Shown: positions 1 through 9,900, counted from the first letter of the stretch. The stretch: 64,000 bases of DNA from Corallococcus macrosporus (GCF_017302985.1 NZ_JAFIMU010000007.1:1426001-1490000); one strand, 5' to 3'. Program-made: numbers and translations. The notes: generated by a model from the sequence alone, not told the origin.

Positions 1-124
1 CGCCGGGGCCGTGCGTCTTCTCGAAGACCTGGACGTCGAAGCCCTGCCGCGCGAGCCTCGCCGCCGCGGCCAGTCCGCCCACTCCCGCGCCCACCACCAC
101 CACCCGCTTGCCCTGTGCGCTCAT
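1..124 (-). CDS. crtI: Phytoene desaturase-type FAD oxidoreductase, N-terminal part only
   Basis: Only the first 41 or so codons lie in the window; the gene runs off the left edge. The N-terminus [20 protein letters not shown] is a Rossmann dinucleotide-binding GxGxxG loop, followed about 20 residues later by a conserved Glu (VFEK) that binds the FAD ribose. This is the start expected of CrtI-family carotene desaturases. It begins 10 nt after the stop of the GGPP synthase gene with a GAGGA ribosome site inside the end of that gene, so the two are co-transcribed. Myxobacterial carotenoid clusters begin with crtE followed by a crtI, which supports the call. Another FAD oxidoreductase is possible because the substrate domain is not visible. 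Confidence 0.72.
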   Translation of the reverse strand, partial: MSAQGKRVVVVGAGVGGLAAAARLARQGFDVQVFEKTHGPG

Positions 125-134
125 GACGGTGTCC

Positions 135-1223
135 TCACGAAGCGCGACGCGCGAGCCGGCCAATGAGGGCGTCCAGCAGGTCCCTCATGCCATGGGGGTT
201 GGGCAGCGCCTGCAGGCTCCGCCGCGCCGCGCGCGACGCTCGATCCACCGCGCGCTCACACGCGGCCCGGCCACCAAAGTGCTCCACCAGCTCCCGGGCG
301 CGGGCCAGCGCCGCGTCGTCCTTGAGCTCCACCGGCAGCGCCCACAGCCGCTCCAGTTCCTCGCGGCCCTCGGGCGTGGCGCGCACGTACGCGGCCACCA
401 CCGGGAAGGTGCGCTTGGCCTGCATGAAGTCGCCGTCGGACGCCTTGCCCGCCACGGAAGTGTCGCCAAACAGGCCGATGAGGTCGTCGCGCAGCTGGTA
501 CGCGAGCCCCACCGAGCGCCCCACCCGCTCCAGCCCCTGCTGGAGCAGCGGATCCGCGCCGCCCAGCATCGCGCCGCACACCAGCGGGGCGCAGAAGCCG
601 TAGCGCGCCGTCTTGAGGTGCGCCACGCGCAGCGTCTGGAAGAGCGTCACCTCCGCCAGCGGCACGCGCGCCAGGTCCAGGTCCAGGTACTGACCGGCGG
701 CCGTGTGCCGGCACACGCCCAGGTAGTAGCGCGCCACGCGCGACGCGCCCGGCATGCCCGACTCCAGCATCGCCTCCAGCGAGCGCGCGAAGAGGTGGTC
801 CCCCATCACCACGGCCAGGTCCTCACCCGGACGGCCCGGGGCCAGCATCCGGTGCAGCACCGGCCCGCCCCGGCGCAGCTCCGCTTGATCCGCCACGTCG
901 TCGTGGATGAGCAGGAACGTGTGCAAGAGCTCCAGCCCCGCGGCGAAGCGCCAGAGCCCCGGCGGCACCGACGTGCCTCCGCGCGCCAGCCCGTGCCCGG
1001 CCAGCACCAGCGCGGGCCTCAGCCGCTTCGCCGGCCGCAGCGCATAGGCCCGCGCCTGCACCTGGGCCTGTGTCCAACGTGCGTCCAGGCCCTGTTCGTC
1101 CGGCAGCTCGAAGAGCTGGGCGAGCGCGGCCTCCACCTGCGCCTGCACGAGCTGCAGCCAGGCGTGCTCGGGGTGTGCCGCTCCGGAGGAGGTCTGCTGC
1201 ACGTTGGGAAGCGGGGTGGCCAT
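135..1223 (-). CDS. crtE: Geranylgeranyl diphosphate synthase (polyprenyl synthetase)
   Basis: 362 residues. It condenses isopentenyl diphosphate with allylic diphosphates to make the C20 precursor of carotenoids. Two Asp-rich motifs are visible: IHDDVADQ (first motif, DDxxD) in the N-terminal half and [11 protein letters not shown] (second motif) in the C-terminal half, with KRLRPAL before the first. The open frame extends to 1334, but the start at 1223 ([10 protein letters not shown]) is chosen because it has GGAG 9 nt upstream and lies downstream of a clear promoter. First gene of an operon that continues into a crtI-like gene. Short-chain farnesyl synthase is an alternative on sequence alone; the carotenoid context favours GGPP synthase. 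Confidence 0.85.
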   Translation of the reverse strand: MATPLPNVQQTSSGAAHPEHAWLQLVQAQVEAALAQLFELPDEQGLDARWTQAQVQARAYALRPAKRLRPALVLAGHGLARGGTSVPPGLWRFAAGLELLHTFLLIHDDVADQAELRRGGPVLHRMLAPGRPGEDLAVVMGDHLFARSLEAMLESGMPGASRVARYYLGVCRHTAAGQYLDLDLARVPLAEVTLFQTLRVAHLKTARYGFCAPLVCGAMLGGADPLLQQGLERVGRSVGLAYQLRDDLIGLFGDTSVAGKASDGDFMQAKRTFPVVAAYVRATPEGREELERLWALPVELKDDAALARARELVEHFGGRAACERAVDRASRAARRSLQALPNPHGMRDLLDALIGRLARRAS

Positions 1224-1263
1224 ACAGCGGATCTCCGAAGTCGGGAGCACGGCAGCAGCCTTT

Positions 1264-1328
1264 CCACCTAGAGGTAGCGTTTGCGTACAGAGATTGTCAA
1301 GGCTATGTCTAAGGTTTGCAAAAACCTT
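1264..1328 (-). promoter_or_regulatory. carB-like promoter with palindromic operator upstream of crtE
   Basis: On the minus strand a -35 box TTGACA (1295-1300) is separated by 17-18 nt from a -10-like TACCTC/CTACCT (1271-1277). Just upstream is a perfect interrupted palindrome AAGGTTT-N4-AAACCTT (1311-1328), and a related half-site CCTTAGACAT lies between it and the -35 box. In Myxococcus the carB promoter is repressed in the dark by the MerR-type B12-binding repressors CarA/CarH at such palindromes overlapping the -35 region. The same DNA lies just upstream of the divergent gene at 1347, so binding could affect both genes. Confidence 0.65.
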
Positions 1329-1346
1329 GTACACAGGAGGCTCCCG

Positions 1347-1910
1347 ATGAAGGCGTGGATCACAGGTGCGTTGACGGTGACCCTGGCGGCGGGGAGCGCG
1401 AGCGGCGCCTCCCCGGATCCAGAGCCGGTGGACGCGACGTTAAGCACCTCGAAGGGGGAGCGCGTTCAGCTGGCCCGCTGGCGTGGGAAACCCGTCATCC
1501 TCTTCTACGAGGACAAGGACTCCACGACACTCAACGCCCCTCTGAAGGCGGAGTTGTTCGCTCGGGGACGGGAGCGGGGGCTCCTGCAGAGCGCCTTCGT
1601 GGTCGCCGTGGCCAACCTGGAAAAGTACGACTTCTTCCCCGCCCGGGAGATTGCCCTGTCGTACGTGCGTGACGAGGAGAAGAAGGCCGGCGTGCCCATC
1701 CTGGTGGACCTGAAGGGGACCCTGGGCCAGGCGCCGTTGAAGCTGCCCACCAAGACGTCCACGGTGATGCTGCTGGACGCGGAGGGCACGCTCGTCTTCC
1801 GGCACTCGGGCCGCATGAAGCCGGAGGACCAGGACCGCTTCTTCGCCACCCTGAGCGGGCTGGTGGGCCAGGACCTGACCGCCGAGCGGGACACGGAGGC
1901 CCATCCGTGA
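1347..1910 (+). CDS. Exported thioredoxin-fold protein (YtfJ/peroxiredoxin-like)
   Basis: 187 residues. Residues 1-20 form a signal peptide (MKAWITGALTVTLAAGSASG). The mature part resembles the thioredoxin-like YtfJ family: a core strand (KPVILFYEDKD), a middle region with KYDFFPAREI, and a C-terminal pair of strands (TVMLLDAEGTLVFRHSG). There is no CxxC, so it is unlikely to be a classical disulfide oxidoreductase. The start was set at 1347 because AGGAGG lies 6 nt upstream and the signal peptide begins there, although the frame is open further up. It is divergent from crtE and its stop overlaps the next gene's GTG start (GTGA), so the two are translationally coupled. Confidence 0.7.
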   Translation: MKAWITGALTVTLAAGSASGASPDPEPVDATLSTSKGERVQLARWRGKPVILFYEDKDSTTLNAPLKAELFARGRERGLLQSAFVVAVANLEKYDFFPAREIALSYVRDEEKKAGVPILVDLKGTLGQAPLKLPTKTSTVMLLDAEGTLVFRHSGRMKPEDQDRFFATLSGLVGQDLTAERDTEAHP

Positions 1911-2815
1911 GGGTGACCTGCACGGGCGCCACCGGCTTCCTCGGTCCAGGCCTTGTCCAAGGTTTGTTGGAGGCCGGCCACACGGTGCACGTGCTCAGCC
2001 GGAACGTTGAACACGCGCTCGGCCGGCTGTCCTCCGGCGTGACGGGGTCCTACTTCGACGGCAGCACGCCGCTGTCGCCGGACGCGCTCGCGGGGGCGGA
2101 GGGGGTGGTGCACCTGGCCGGGGAGCCGGTGGACCAACGTTGGACACACGAGGCCAAGCACCGCATCCACCACAGCCGCGTGGAGGGCACGCGCGTGCTG
2201 GTGGAGGCCATGAAGCAGGCCGGGTGCGTGCGGCACTTCGTCTGCGCGTCGGCGGTGGGCTTCTACGGTGGCGCGCGGGCGGCGCAGCCGCTGACGGAGG
2301 AGGACGCGCCCGGCGACGACTTCCTCGCCCACGTGTGCCAGGGCTGGGAGGCGGAGGCCCTGCGCGCGCAGGAGGCGGGCATCCGCACGGTGCGGCTGCG
2401 CATTGGCGTGGTGCTGCACCCGGCGGGCGGCGTGCTGCACCGGATGCTGCCGGTGTTCCGCATGGGCGCGGGCGCGAAGGTGGGCAACGGCCAGCAGTAC
2501 GTCAGCTGGGTGCACCGCGAGGACCTGCTCGGGCTGCTGCGCTTCGCGCTGGAGCACCCCACGCTGTCCGGCCCGGTGAACGCCACGTCGCCGGAGCCCG
2601 TCACCAACGCGGTCTTCGCGCACACGCTGGGCGCGGTGCTGGACCGGCCCGCGGCGCTGACGGTGCCGGGGCTGGTCCTCAAGGCGCGCTTTGGAGAGAT
2701 GGCGCGCGTGGCGCTGGAGGGCCAGCGGGTGATGCCCCAGCGCGCGCTGGAGGCGGGCTTCCAGTTCCGCCACCCGGAGCTGGCCGGAGCGCTGCGCGAC
2801 CTGCTGTGCTCCTGA
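1907..2815 (+). CDS. TIGR01777-type SDR epimerase (YfcH-like)
   Basis: 302 residues, GTG start overlapping the previous stop. The N-terminus shows the extended-SDR NAD(P)-binding loop TGATGFLG, then the family motif AGAEGVVHLAGEPV, and a C-terminal DUF1731-like tail (MPQRALEAGFQFRHPEL) typical of the TIGR01777/YfcH group of sugar-nucleotide-epimerase-like proteins. Substrates of this family are generally unknown; E. coli YfcH is the usual reference. Translational coupling to the exported thioredoxin-fold gene suggests a shared transcript but not an obvious common pathway. Confidence 0.85.
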   Translation: MRVTCTGATGFLGPGLVQGLLEAGHTVHVLSRNVEHALGRLSSGVTGSYFDGSTPLSPDALAGAEGVVHLAGEPVDQRWTHEAKHRIHHSRVEGTRVLVEAMKQAGCVRHFVCASAVGFYGGARAAQPLTEEDAPGDDFLAHVCQGWEAEALRAQEAGIRTVRLRIGVVLHPAGGVLHRMLPVFRMGAGAKVGNGQQYVSWVHREDLLGLLRFALEHPTLSGPVNATSPEPVTNAVFAHTLGAVLDRPAALTVPGLVLKARFGEMARVALEGQRVMPQRALEAGFQFRHPELAGALRDLLCS

Positions 2816-2892
2816 CGATGTCGGCGGGTGGACGGGACGCGCGCGCCTGTCCCCGGGCTTCGCGCGCACGGTGCGTACAGTGCGCGCCACGC

Positions 2893-3945
2893 ATGGACGA
2901 CATCCGGACGCTGGAAGCCCGCGCGCGCCGCGAGGGCACACCGCTCATCGACGGAGACACCGCCACCTTCGTGTGGAGGGGGCCCCGGCAGGTCTTCCTC
3001 CAGGGGGACTTCCAGGACTGGCGCGGCACGCCCCTGCCCCTGGAGCGCGTGGGCAAGGGGCTGTGGGCGCGTTCGCTGGCGCTGCCGGAGGACGCCTACG
3101 TCGAGTACGCGCTCCAGGACGCGAAGGGCCGCCGCGTGCGCGACGTCCTCAACCCGCGCCGCTCCGACAACGGCTTCGGCGACTTCAACCACTGCTTCTG
3201 GATGCCCAAGGGTGAAGCCACGCCACTGGGCCGGCGCATCCGCAACGTGCCGAAGGGCCGCGTGACGCGCCACCAACTGGAGACGCACGAGTGGGCCGTG
3301 GGGAAGAAGCGCGCGGTGGCCCTCTACGCGCCGCCGGTGAAGGGCCCCGTGCCGCTCCTGGTGGTGCTGGACGGCGACGACTACTTGAAGCGCGTGCAGC
3401 TGCCCACGCTGGTGGAGAACCTGGTCGCCGCGGGCCGCATGCGCCCGGTGGCCATGGCCTTCGTGGCCAACGGCGGTTCGGCCCGCACCACCGAGTACGC
3501 GTGCAGCGAGGCCACCGTGGCCTTCCTGGAGCAGCGCGTGCTGCCGCTGGCCCGCGAGCACCTGTCGCTGGTGGACGAGCAGCGCACGCCGGGCGCGCAC
3601 GCGGTGCTGGGCTCGTCCCTGGGCGGCCTCATGGCCCTCTATGCCGCGCAGCGCCTGCCGCGCGTCTTCGGCCGAGTGCTGTCCCAGTCCGGCGCCTTCT
3701 CCATCGAGGGCACCGACATGGTCGTCTTCGACCTGGCCCGGCGCGCGAACCAGCCGCCCCTGCACGTCTGGATGGACTGCGGCCGCTTCGAGGGACTCCA
3801 GGACGGCAACCAGCGCCTGCTGCCCATCCTGGACGCGGCCGGCCACCGCGCCACGTACCGGCCCTACAGCGGGGGCCATAATTACCCCGCGTGGCAGACC
3901 AGCCTCCCGGCCGGCCTGGAAGAAATCTTCTCGCCGGTTGAGTGA
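2893..3945 (+). CDS. Esterase D family alpha/beta hydrolase with N-terminal CBM48-like domain
   Basis: 350 residues, start at MDDIRTLEAR. Residues about 20-95 look like an early-set/CBM48 beta-sandwich (TATFVWRGPRQVFLQGDFQDW), as found in enterochelin esterases (Fes/IroD). The C-terminal esterase D-like domain has the nucleophile elbow GSSLGG, an Asp-containing segment (VWMDCGRFEG) and the catalytic His in GGHNYPAW. No signal peptide, so probably cytoplasmic. It could hydrolyse ferric siderophores or other esters; no siderophore genes lie nearby, so the substrate stays open. The frame is open far upstream, but that extension is antisense-like GC-rich shadow. Confidence 0.8.
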   Translation: MDDIRTLEARARREGTPLIDGDTATFVWRGPRQVFLQGDFQDWRGTPLPLERVGKGLWARSLALPEDAYVEYALQDAKGRRVRDVLNPRRSDNGFGDFNHCFWMPKGEATPLGRRIRNVPKGRVTRHQLETHEWAVGKKRAVALYAPPVKGPVPLLVVLDGDDYLKRVQLPTLVENLVAAGRMRPVAMAFVANGGSARTTEYACSEATVAFLEQRVLPLAREHLSLVDEQRTPGAHAVLGSSLGGLMALYAAQRLPRVFGRVLSQSGAFSIEGTDMVVFDLARRANQPPLHVWMDCGRFEGLQDGNQRLLPILDAAGHRATYRPYSGGHNYPAWQTSLPAGLEEIFSPVE

Positions 3946-4153
3946 CGCGGCGCGGCGGAGAGCCGGATTTCCATCCTGGACGAAAGTCCCATGGATTCAA
4001 GGGCTTGGCTCCGGAGGAAGGCGGCCAAGGCCGGATGATCCAGGATTGGACAGGCCGTTTGACGCGGCAGGCGGGCAGCCGGGCGGGGCTTGTGGACTGG
4101 CAGGCCACGCAACCTGGGGGAAGGCCGATCCGATAACGGATGTAGGTGCGCAA

Positions 4154-4176
4154 CCCGGCGCGAGTACCGCGACGGG
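4154..4176 (+). other. Hairpin in the 5' leader of the gene at 4205
   Basis: The 259-nt gap before the next gene contains a stem-loop CCCGgCGCG-AGTAC-CGCGaCGGG, eight pairs with one internal mismatch, ending 28 nt before the start codon. It fits no riboswitch class I can recognise and has no U-tract. It may be a leader structure or an attenuator. The rest of the gap shows no clear promoter. Confidence 0.3.
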
Positions 4177-4204
4177 CCCCTTCCCCCGCCCCTGGAGTCC
4201 CCTC

Positions 4205-4807
4205 ATGTCTCGCGTCGATGGTGGCAACCGCCCGTCCCTTCCCCCGAAGCGCTCGGAGTTCGAGCGGTCCGAGCGGAGCGACGCCACGCGCGATGGCAAG
4301 ACGGGGACGGCCCGGGGCAAGGCGCCCGCCAACGCCAACGTGCGCTCGTTCCAGGGCCGCAGCGACTTCGAGCCCGCGCGCCCCGCGCCCTCCCGCCCCA
4401 CGCCCCCGCAGACGCCGGCCGTGAAGGCCCCGCCGTCGCCCGCGGAGGCGGAGTCCATTGCCCAGGCGGACATGGAGCTGGGCCTGCTGGCGGAGTTCCC
4501 GGACGCGGACGCGCAGAGCGGCATCGCGTCCGCCATGCTGCACGCGCACTCGGACGCGCCCGCGTCGCAGAACCGCATCGTGGAGCGGCTGAAGCAGGAC
4601 GGCCGCCTGGAGACGCTCTTCGGCGAGGTGTTCCGCGAGGACAACCCGTACGTGGAGCAGCCGCACAAGAAGGCCATCGTGCAGGCGCTCGACACCGCGC
4701 TCAACCGGGGCACGGTGACCAGCGACGACCTGCGCGCCTTCTCCCGTGGCACCTACGCCCAGGAGTGGCAGCAGATTGGCGCCGCGCTGGGTGACGCCCG
4801 GAGGTAG
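4205..4807 (+). CDS. Hypothetical protein with disordered N-terminus
   Basis: 200 residues. I do not recognise the family. Residues 1-85 are low complexity, rich in Pro, Ala, Arg and Ser with charged patches (KRSEFERSERSDATRDGK), so probably disordered. Residues 90-200 look like a compact helical domain (LGLLAEFPDADAQSGIA, ASQNRIVERLKQDGRLETLF, QWQQIG-type end). No signal peptide and no membrane segment. The start was chosen at ATG 4205 because the upstream open frame overlaps the preceding gene and has GC-shadow composition. It stands alone between two unrelated genes on the same strand, so context gives no function. Confidence 0.7.
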   Translation: MSRVDGGNRPSLPPKRSEFERSERSDATRDGKTGTARGKAPANANVRSFQGRSDFEPARPAPSRPTPPQTPAVKAPPSPAEAESIAQADMELGLLAEFPDADAQSGIASAMLHAHSDAPASQNRIVERLKQDGRLETLFGEVFREDNPYVEQPHKKAIVQALDTALNRGTVTSDDLRAFSRGTYAQEWQQIGAALGDARR

Positions 4808-4906
4808 CCGGCCGGGCTCCGGAGGCTCCGGAGCCGTCCGCGCTTCACGCTTCTTCACGCGCATGCCGGTTGCGCCTGGACGCGTGCGCGCCAGGATGGG
4901 CCTCCC

Positions 4907-6175
4907 ATGGTGGAAAGCCCGTTGCGCATCATCCTGTTCATCCTCCTCGTCAGCGTCGCGTCGGTCTACGTCCACATCTATCTGTACCGGCGCCTCTTCC
5001 GCGACACGTCCACGAACCCCGCCTGGCGCACCGCCGGCAAGGTGCTGCTGACGGCGCTGTGCCTGCCGCTGCTCCTGTCCTGGGTGGTGACGCGCATCGT
5101 GCCCTCCGCGTTCATCGTCGCCGTGGCCGCGTGGACGTGGATGGGCGTGGCCGTGTACCTGCTGCTCGCGCTGGCCCTGCTGGGCGGCGTGCGCGGGCTC
5201 GTGGCGCGCACGCGCGGCCACCGGGGCGTCGCCGCGCCGCTCGCCACGCCCGCGCCGGATCCCGCCGCGCCGCCGTCCCTGGCGGATCTGGCCGTCAGCG
5301 TGCCGCCCCCGTCCTCCGCAGTGCCTCCGGTGCCGCCGGTGGACGAGGACCGGCGCCGGTTCCTCGCGCGGGCCACCGCGGGCGGCGCGGTGCTCGCGGC
5401 GGGCGGCCTCACGGGCTACGGCATGTGGAGCGCGTTCCATCCGCCCGTGGTCAACGAGGTCGCGGTGCGGCTGCCCGGCCTGCCCAAGGCGCTGGACGGC
5501 TTCACCCTCGTCCACATGAGCGACATCCACGTGGGCCCCATCATCCAGCGGCGCTTCATGGACGAGCTGGTGCGGCGGGCCAACGCGCTCAAGCCGGACC
5601 TCGTCGCCATCACCGGCGACCTGGTGGACGGCACGGTGGACGACCTGCGCCACTCCGTCGCCGCGCTCCAGAACCTCCAGGCCCGCGCGGGCACGCACTT
5701 CATCACCGGCAACCACGAGTACTACTGGAACGCGAGCAAGTGGGCGGACGCGCTCACCGGCCTGGGCGTCACCGTGTTGCGCAACCGTCACGTGACGGTG
5801 GGTGACGCGGGCGGCGCGTTCGACGTGGTGGGCGTGGACGACTGGTCCATGCGCAACGGTCCCAAGGGCTACAACCTGGACGCCGCGCTCGCGGGCCGCG
5901 ACCCCGGCCGCGCGGCGGTGCTGCTCGCGCACCAGCCCTCCAACTGGGACGTCGCCGCGAAGGCGGGCATGGGGCTGCAACTGTCCGGGCACACCCACGG
6001 CGGACAGTTCTTCCCATTCACCATCGCCGTCTCCACCATCTGGAAGCACGACGCCGGCCTCTTCCAAGAGGGTGAGAATTCCCTCTACGTCAGCCGTGGC
6101 ACCGGCTTCTGGGGCCCGCCCCTGCGCGTCGCCGCGCCTTCGGAAATCGTTAAGGTGACGCTACTGGCAGTGTGA
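4907..6175 (+). CDS. Membrane-anchored metallophosphoesterase (YkuE/YaeI-like)
   Basis: 422 residues. The first 110 residues contain about three hydrophobic segments (IILFILLVSVASVYVHIYLY, VLLTALCLPLLLSWVV and VAVYLLLALALLGGV), then a Pro/Ala linker and an Arg-rich stretch before another hydrophobic patch (DRRRFLARATAGGAVLAAGG) resembling a twin-arginine-like region. The C-terminal calcineurin-like domain from about residue 200 has all metal-binding motifs: MSDIHVG, GDLVDG, GNHEYY and GHTHGGQ. Related proteins act on phospholipid or nucleotide substrates near the membrane. Followed after 19 nt by a TetR gene in the same direction, so possibly one transcript. Confidence 0.88.
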   Translation: MVESPLRIILFILLVSVASVYVHIYLYRRLFRDTSTNPAWRTAGKVLLTALCLPLLLSWVVTRIVPSAFIVAVAAWTWMGVAVYLLLALALLGGVRGLVARTRGHRGVAAPLATPAPDPAAPPSLADLAVSVPPPSSAVPPVPPVDEDRRRFLARATAGGAVLAAGGLTGYGMWSAFHPPVVNEVAVRLPGLPKALDGFTLVHMSDIHVGPIIQRRFMDELVRRANALKPDLVAITGDLVDGTVDDLRHSVAALQNLQARAGTHFITGNHEYYWNASKWADALTGLGVTVLRNRHVTVGDAGGAFDVVGVDDWSMRNGPKGYNLDAALAGRDPGRAAVLLAHQPSNWDVAAKAGMGLQLSGHTHGGQFFPFTIAVSTIWKHDAGLFQEGENSLYVSRGTGFWGPPLRVAAPSEIVKVTLLAV

Positions 6176-6194
6176 GGTGTAGATTTACCCGGAA

Positions 6195-6839
6195 ATGGGC
6201 AAGGAACCAGCGAAGCGCGAAATCAAACAGGAGCGGGCCGCGCGAACGCGGGTCGAAATCCTGGAGGCCGCCATCACGTTGTTCGCCCGGCGAGGCTACC
6301 TGTCGACGACGATGTCGGACCTGGCGAAAGCCATCCGGATGACGCCCGGCGCCCTGTACTGGCACTTCCCCACCAAGGAAGACCTGCTGCTGGCGGCCAT
6401 CGAAGAGCTGCACAACCGCTACCTGATGGAGTTCGCGCCGCTGCTCGCCGAGCGCCGCATCCTGTCCGGCCGGGAGCAGCTGGTGTTCGTGGTGTCGCGC
6501 ACGTCGCAGTTCCTGCGCTACCACCGCGAGTACGGCATCTTCTTCGGGATGCTGTCCGCCGAGTCCGCGGACTCCAACGACCGCGTGGCGGAGGCCCTGC
6601 GCGAGAAGATCTCCCTCTACGTGGCGGTGCTGTCGGGGATGATCCGCTACGGCCAGAAGCGCAATGAGTTCCGCCAGGAGGTGGACCCGGTGCACATGGC
6701 CCACACGATGATGGGCGGATACCTGGGCATCCTGCTGCACCACAACCTGTACCGCGCCACCGTGAACTACGACCCGCTGATGGCGTCGTTGGACATGATC
6801 CTCTCCGGCGGCCTCCACGTGCGCGGCCCGCTGGGCTGA
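6195..6839 (+). CDS. TetR/AcrR family transcriptional regulator
   Basis: 214 residues. Residues about 17-65 form the TetR helix-turn-helix (ARTRVEILEAAITLFARRGY, then MSDLAKAIRMTPGALYWHFP), followed by a ligand-binding helical domain. It starts 19 nt after the metallophosphoesterase and ends 40 nt before a strong hairpin terminator. The ligand and targets cannot be read from sequence. The neighbouring phosphoesterase gene is a plausible but unproven target. Confidence 0.9.
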   Translation: MGKEPAKREIKQERAARTRVEILEAAITLFARRGYLSTTMSDLAKAIRMTPGALYWHFPTKEDLLLAAIEELHNRYLMEFAPLLAERRILSGREQLVFVVSRTSQFLRYHREYGIFFGMLSAESADSNDRVAEALREKISLYVAVLSGMIRYGQKRNEFRQEVDPVHMAHTMMGGYLGILLHHNLYRATVNYDPLMASLDMILSGGLHVRGPLG

Positions 6840-6878
6840 CGCGCGGAAGACACCGGGCCGGGATGCCCGGAACGAAAG

Positions 6879-6914
6879 ACGCCCGGTCCCCCACGCGAGG
6901 GGACCGGGCGTTTT
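6879..6914. terminator. Bidirectional intrinsic terminator
   Basis: Perfect 13-bp stem ACGCCCGGTCCCC / GGGGACCGGGCGT around a 7-nt loop, followed by TTT on the plus strand and preceded by AAAGA (giving U's on the minus strand). It lies between the convergent TetR gene and the large lipoprotein gene and can serve both. Confidence 0.85.
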
Positions 6915-6936
6915 CATTGACAGCGGGAGGCCGTGA

Positions 6937-9900
6937 CTACGGCTTCTCGATGGGGCTCGACGCGTTCTGCGGCTGGCGCACCGTGCGGGGCACGAAGTCC
7001 GACGCGTTGTTGTCGGAGTCGTAGCCGTTGCCCGCCTGCTCATCCGCGCCGCCCACGCCCATGGTCGCGGCGGTGGACGACGCCCGGGCCTTGCGCTCGA
7101 GGCTGCCACCCTTGCCCGCGGGCGCGGGGGCCGCGGCGCCTTCCACCACGGTGCGGCCGGTGCCGAAGCCCACCGTGTCCACCACGCCCGTGAGGACCGT
7201 GGGGTCCAGCGTCACGTCCGCCGTGCCCAGGCGGACGTTGCCCGTGGAGCCGGAGATGTCCGTGTTGCCCCACGTATGGTCCGCGGGGACCGTCGGCGTG
7301 GAGGTGGCGAAGCCGGTCGACGCGACCAGGTAGTAGCCGTGGGCCTTGATGGTCGCGGCGGGCAGCGTGGCCAGCACCGTGAAGTTCGTCGTCGTGCTGG
7401 TGGTGCTCGCCGTGCGGTAGAGCAGCTTCCAGCCGGTGATGTTCACATCGAAGTTCGTCGGGTTGTAGAGCTCGATGTAGTCGTCCGCGTTCACGTCGAC
7501 GCCCTGGCCGGCGATCTCACTGATGACGACGTGGCCCTGCTCCTCGGCCACGGTGACCTCCGCCTGCTTCGTCACGCCCTGGTAGGACGCGGTGAACTGG
7601 CCGGTGCCCGGCGTCTGCGTGGCGGTGAAGACGACGGTGGCGGTCGTCTGGCCCTCCGGCACCGTCACCGTGGAGGCCGGCAGCGAGCCCAGCCCCGCGT
7701 CCGAGAACGCCACGTCCACGACCGCGCCGCCCACGGGGGCCTTGCGGGTCAGCGTGAGGGTGAACGTCTGCGTCCCGCCCACCGTCACCGTCGCCGTGTC
7801 CGGCGTGATGCTGGCGAGCTTCGCGGGCGGAGGCAGCACGGTCAGCGACGCCGAGCGCGTGATGCCGTTGAGCGAGGCGGACACCGTGCCCGCCCCCTCC
7901 CCTTCCGCGTCGGCGGTGAACGTCACCGTCGCCGTCGTCTCACCCGCGGCCACCGTCACCGCCGTGGCGGACAGCGCGCCATAGGGCGTGGCCGGAGGGG
8001 CCAGCGCCAGCAGCACCTGCACGGGCTGCGTCGGCGCGGACTCCAGCGTCACCGTGAACACCTGGGCCGCGCCCGCGTTCACCGTGGCGGTGGACGGGGT
8101 GAGGGACAACAGCCGGGGCACGTCCCTGATGGTGTTCACCGTGGCGCTCAGCGCGCCCAGCGTCACCGTGCCGGAGCCGGTGCTGTCGTCGGCCACGGTC
8201 AGGTCGAAGGTGGCCGTCAGCGCGTCCGTCGTCACGTTCCGGGCCGTGATGGTGCCGAAGCCCGCGGGCGTCACCACCGGGTCCAGCGTGGTGCCCGCCG
8301 GCACCGGCCGGTCGAACGTCACCGTGAAGCGCGCGGTGCCGCCCGGCGCCACACCCGTCGTCGCCGGGGTGAGGTCCGTGGCGGAGGCCGCCTCGTTCTC
8401 GCCCAGCACGCGCAGCGTGGCCGTCTGGGTGGAAGCGCCCAGCGTCGCGGTGAGGGTCACCGAGTCCGCCGGCGCCTTCGCCTCCAGCGCCACCGTGGCG
8501 CTCGTCCGGCCGGCGGGGATGACCACCTTCCCGTCCTTCGCGGTCAGCGCCGCCGTGTCACTCGAGGAGATGTTCACCGTCACGTCCAGCGGGTAGCCGA
8601 ACGCCAGCGTCACCGTCAGGGCCTGCGGGATGGCCTGGGTGCCGCCCACGCGCGCGAAGCCGCCGGACGTGAACGCCGTCAGCGCCGGGAGCGGCAGGGC
8701 CATGTCGGCTCCGTTCCGGGGCAGCAGCTTGTGGTCGTTGAAGTTGAACGTGAGCACGCCGCGCAGCGCGATGTACTCGGTGCCCAGCACCTGCGTGGGA
8801 TAGGCGAAGGCCTGGTCATCCACCATCAGGCCCGAGGACGCCGGGTTGCCGGTCTTGTTCTCGTCCACGATGAACTCGCGGTTGGCGTTCTCCAGGCGGG
8901 TGTTGAAGACGTTGCGGACCTCCACCAGCGCGCCCTCCAGCGCCTTCGCCCGGGGACCATTGGTGCGGATGTCCTCCGTGCGCACCACCTCCGGGGCCGG
9001 CAGCGGGTTGCCCACGCTGTTCTTCGTCACCTTGGAATCAATCACCTCCAGCAGGCCGAAGTACTCCTTCAGCGTGCCCTCCACGCGGATGTTGTCCCCC
9101 ACCGCCACGTCGGACTTGAGGCTGTACATATAGAGGCCGGAGTCATCCACGCCCTTGCCCGCCGGGTAGTGGGCCACCTGCACCCAGTAGCCGCGCTCGG
9201 ACTTCGTCGCGTCCACCGCGGTCACCACCACGTCGTCCAGCAGCACCTTGGTGCCCACCAGGGACTGGTTGCCGAAGCGGGGCGTCGCCTTCACGTCGTA
9301 GATGGTGGCGGGGCACGCGGCGCCGCCGGGGTTGGGCACCGGGCATGCGTCGCACGCGTCACCCACGCCGTCGTTGTCCGAGTCCTTCTGGTCCACGTTG
9401 GCCACGAGCGGGCAGTTGTCACCGGGAGCGGCGATGCCGTCGTAGTCGAAGTCGGACGGGTCCTCGACGGAGCACGAGGCCGCGTCCGCCGGGCAGCCGT
9501 CGCACGCGTCGCCCTTGCCGTCCTTGTCCGTGTCCTTCTGGTCCGCGTTGCCCACGAACGGGCAGTTGTCGCGCCAGGTGGGCACGCCGTCGCGGTCGTC
9601 GTCGTCGCCGCGGAAGGCCTGGCACGCGGTGGTGCCGGCCTCCAGGGGGCACGGGTCGCACGCGTCACCCACGCCGTCGCCGTCCGTGTCCAGCTGCCGC
9701 CCGTTGTCCATGGGGCGCACGGGGTTGAAGATGGTGGGGCAGTTGTCGTTCGCGGCCGGGATGCCGTCCGCGTCCGCGTCCTCCGCGCTCGCCACGCCCG
9801 AGTAGACGGTGGAGCCGTTGACGGCGGCCACCGGGAAGCTGGTGTTCACCGCGCTGCGCGCGGGCTCGCAGGAGGGCTCGTTGGCGGGGGTGCCGCACGC

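Noticed and set aside
3946-4204. Possible riboswitch before the gene at 4205
   Set aside because: Conserved cores of cobalamin, GEMM or other known classes were not found; only a simple hairpin is supported.
3629-6067. 812-codon minus-strand frame opposite the metallophosphoesterase
   Set aside because: Shadow composition; all metallophosphoesterase motifs are on the plus strand.
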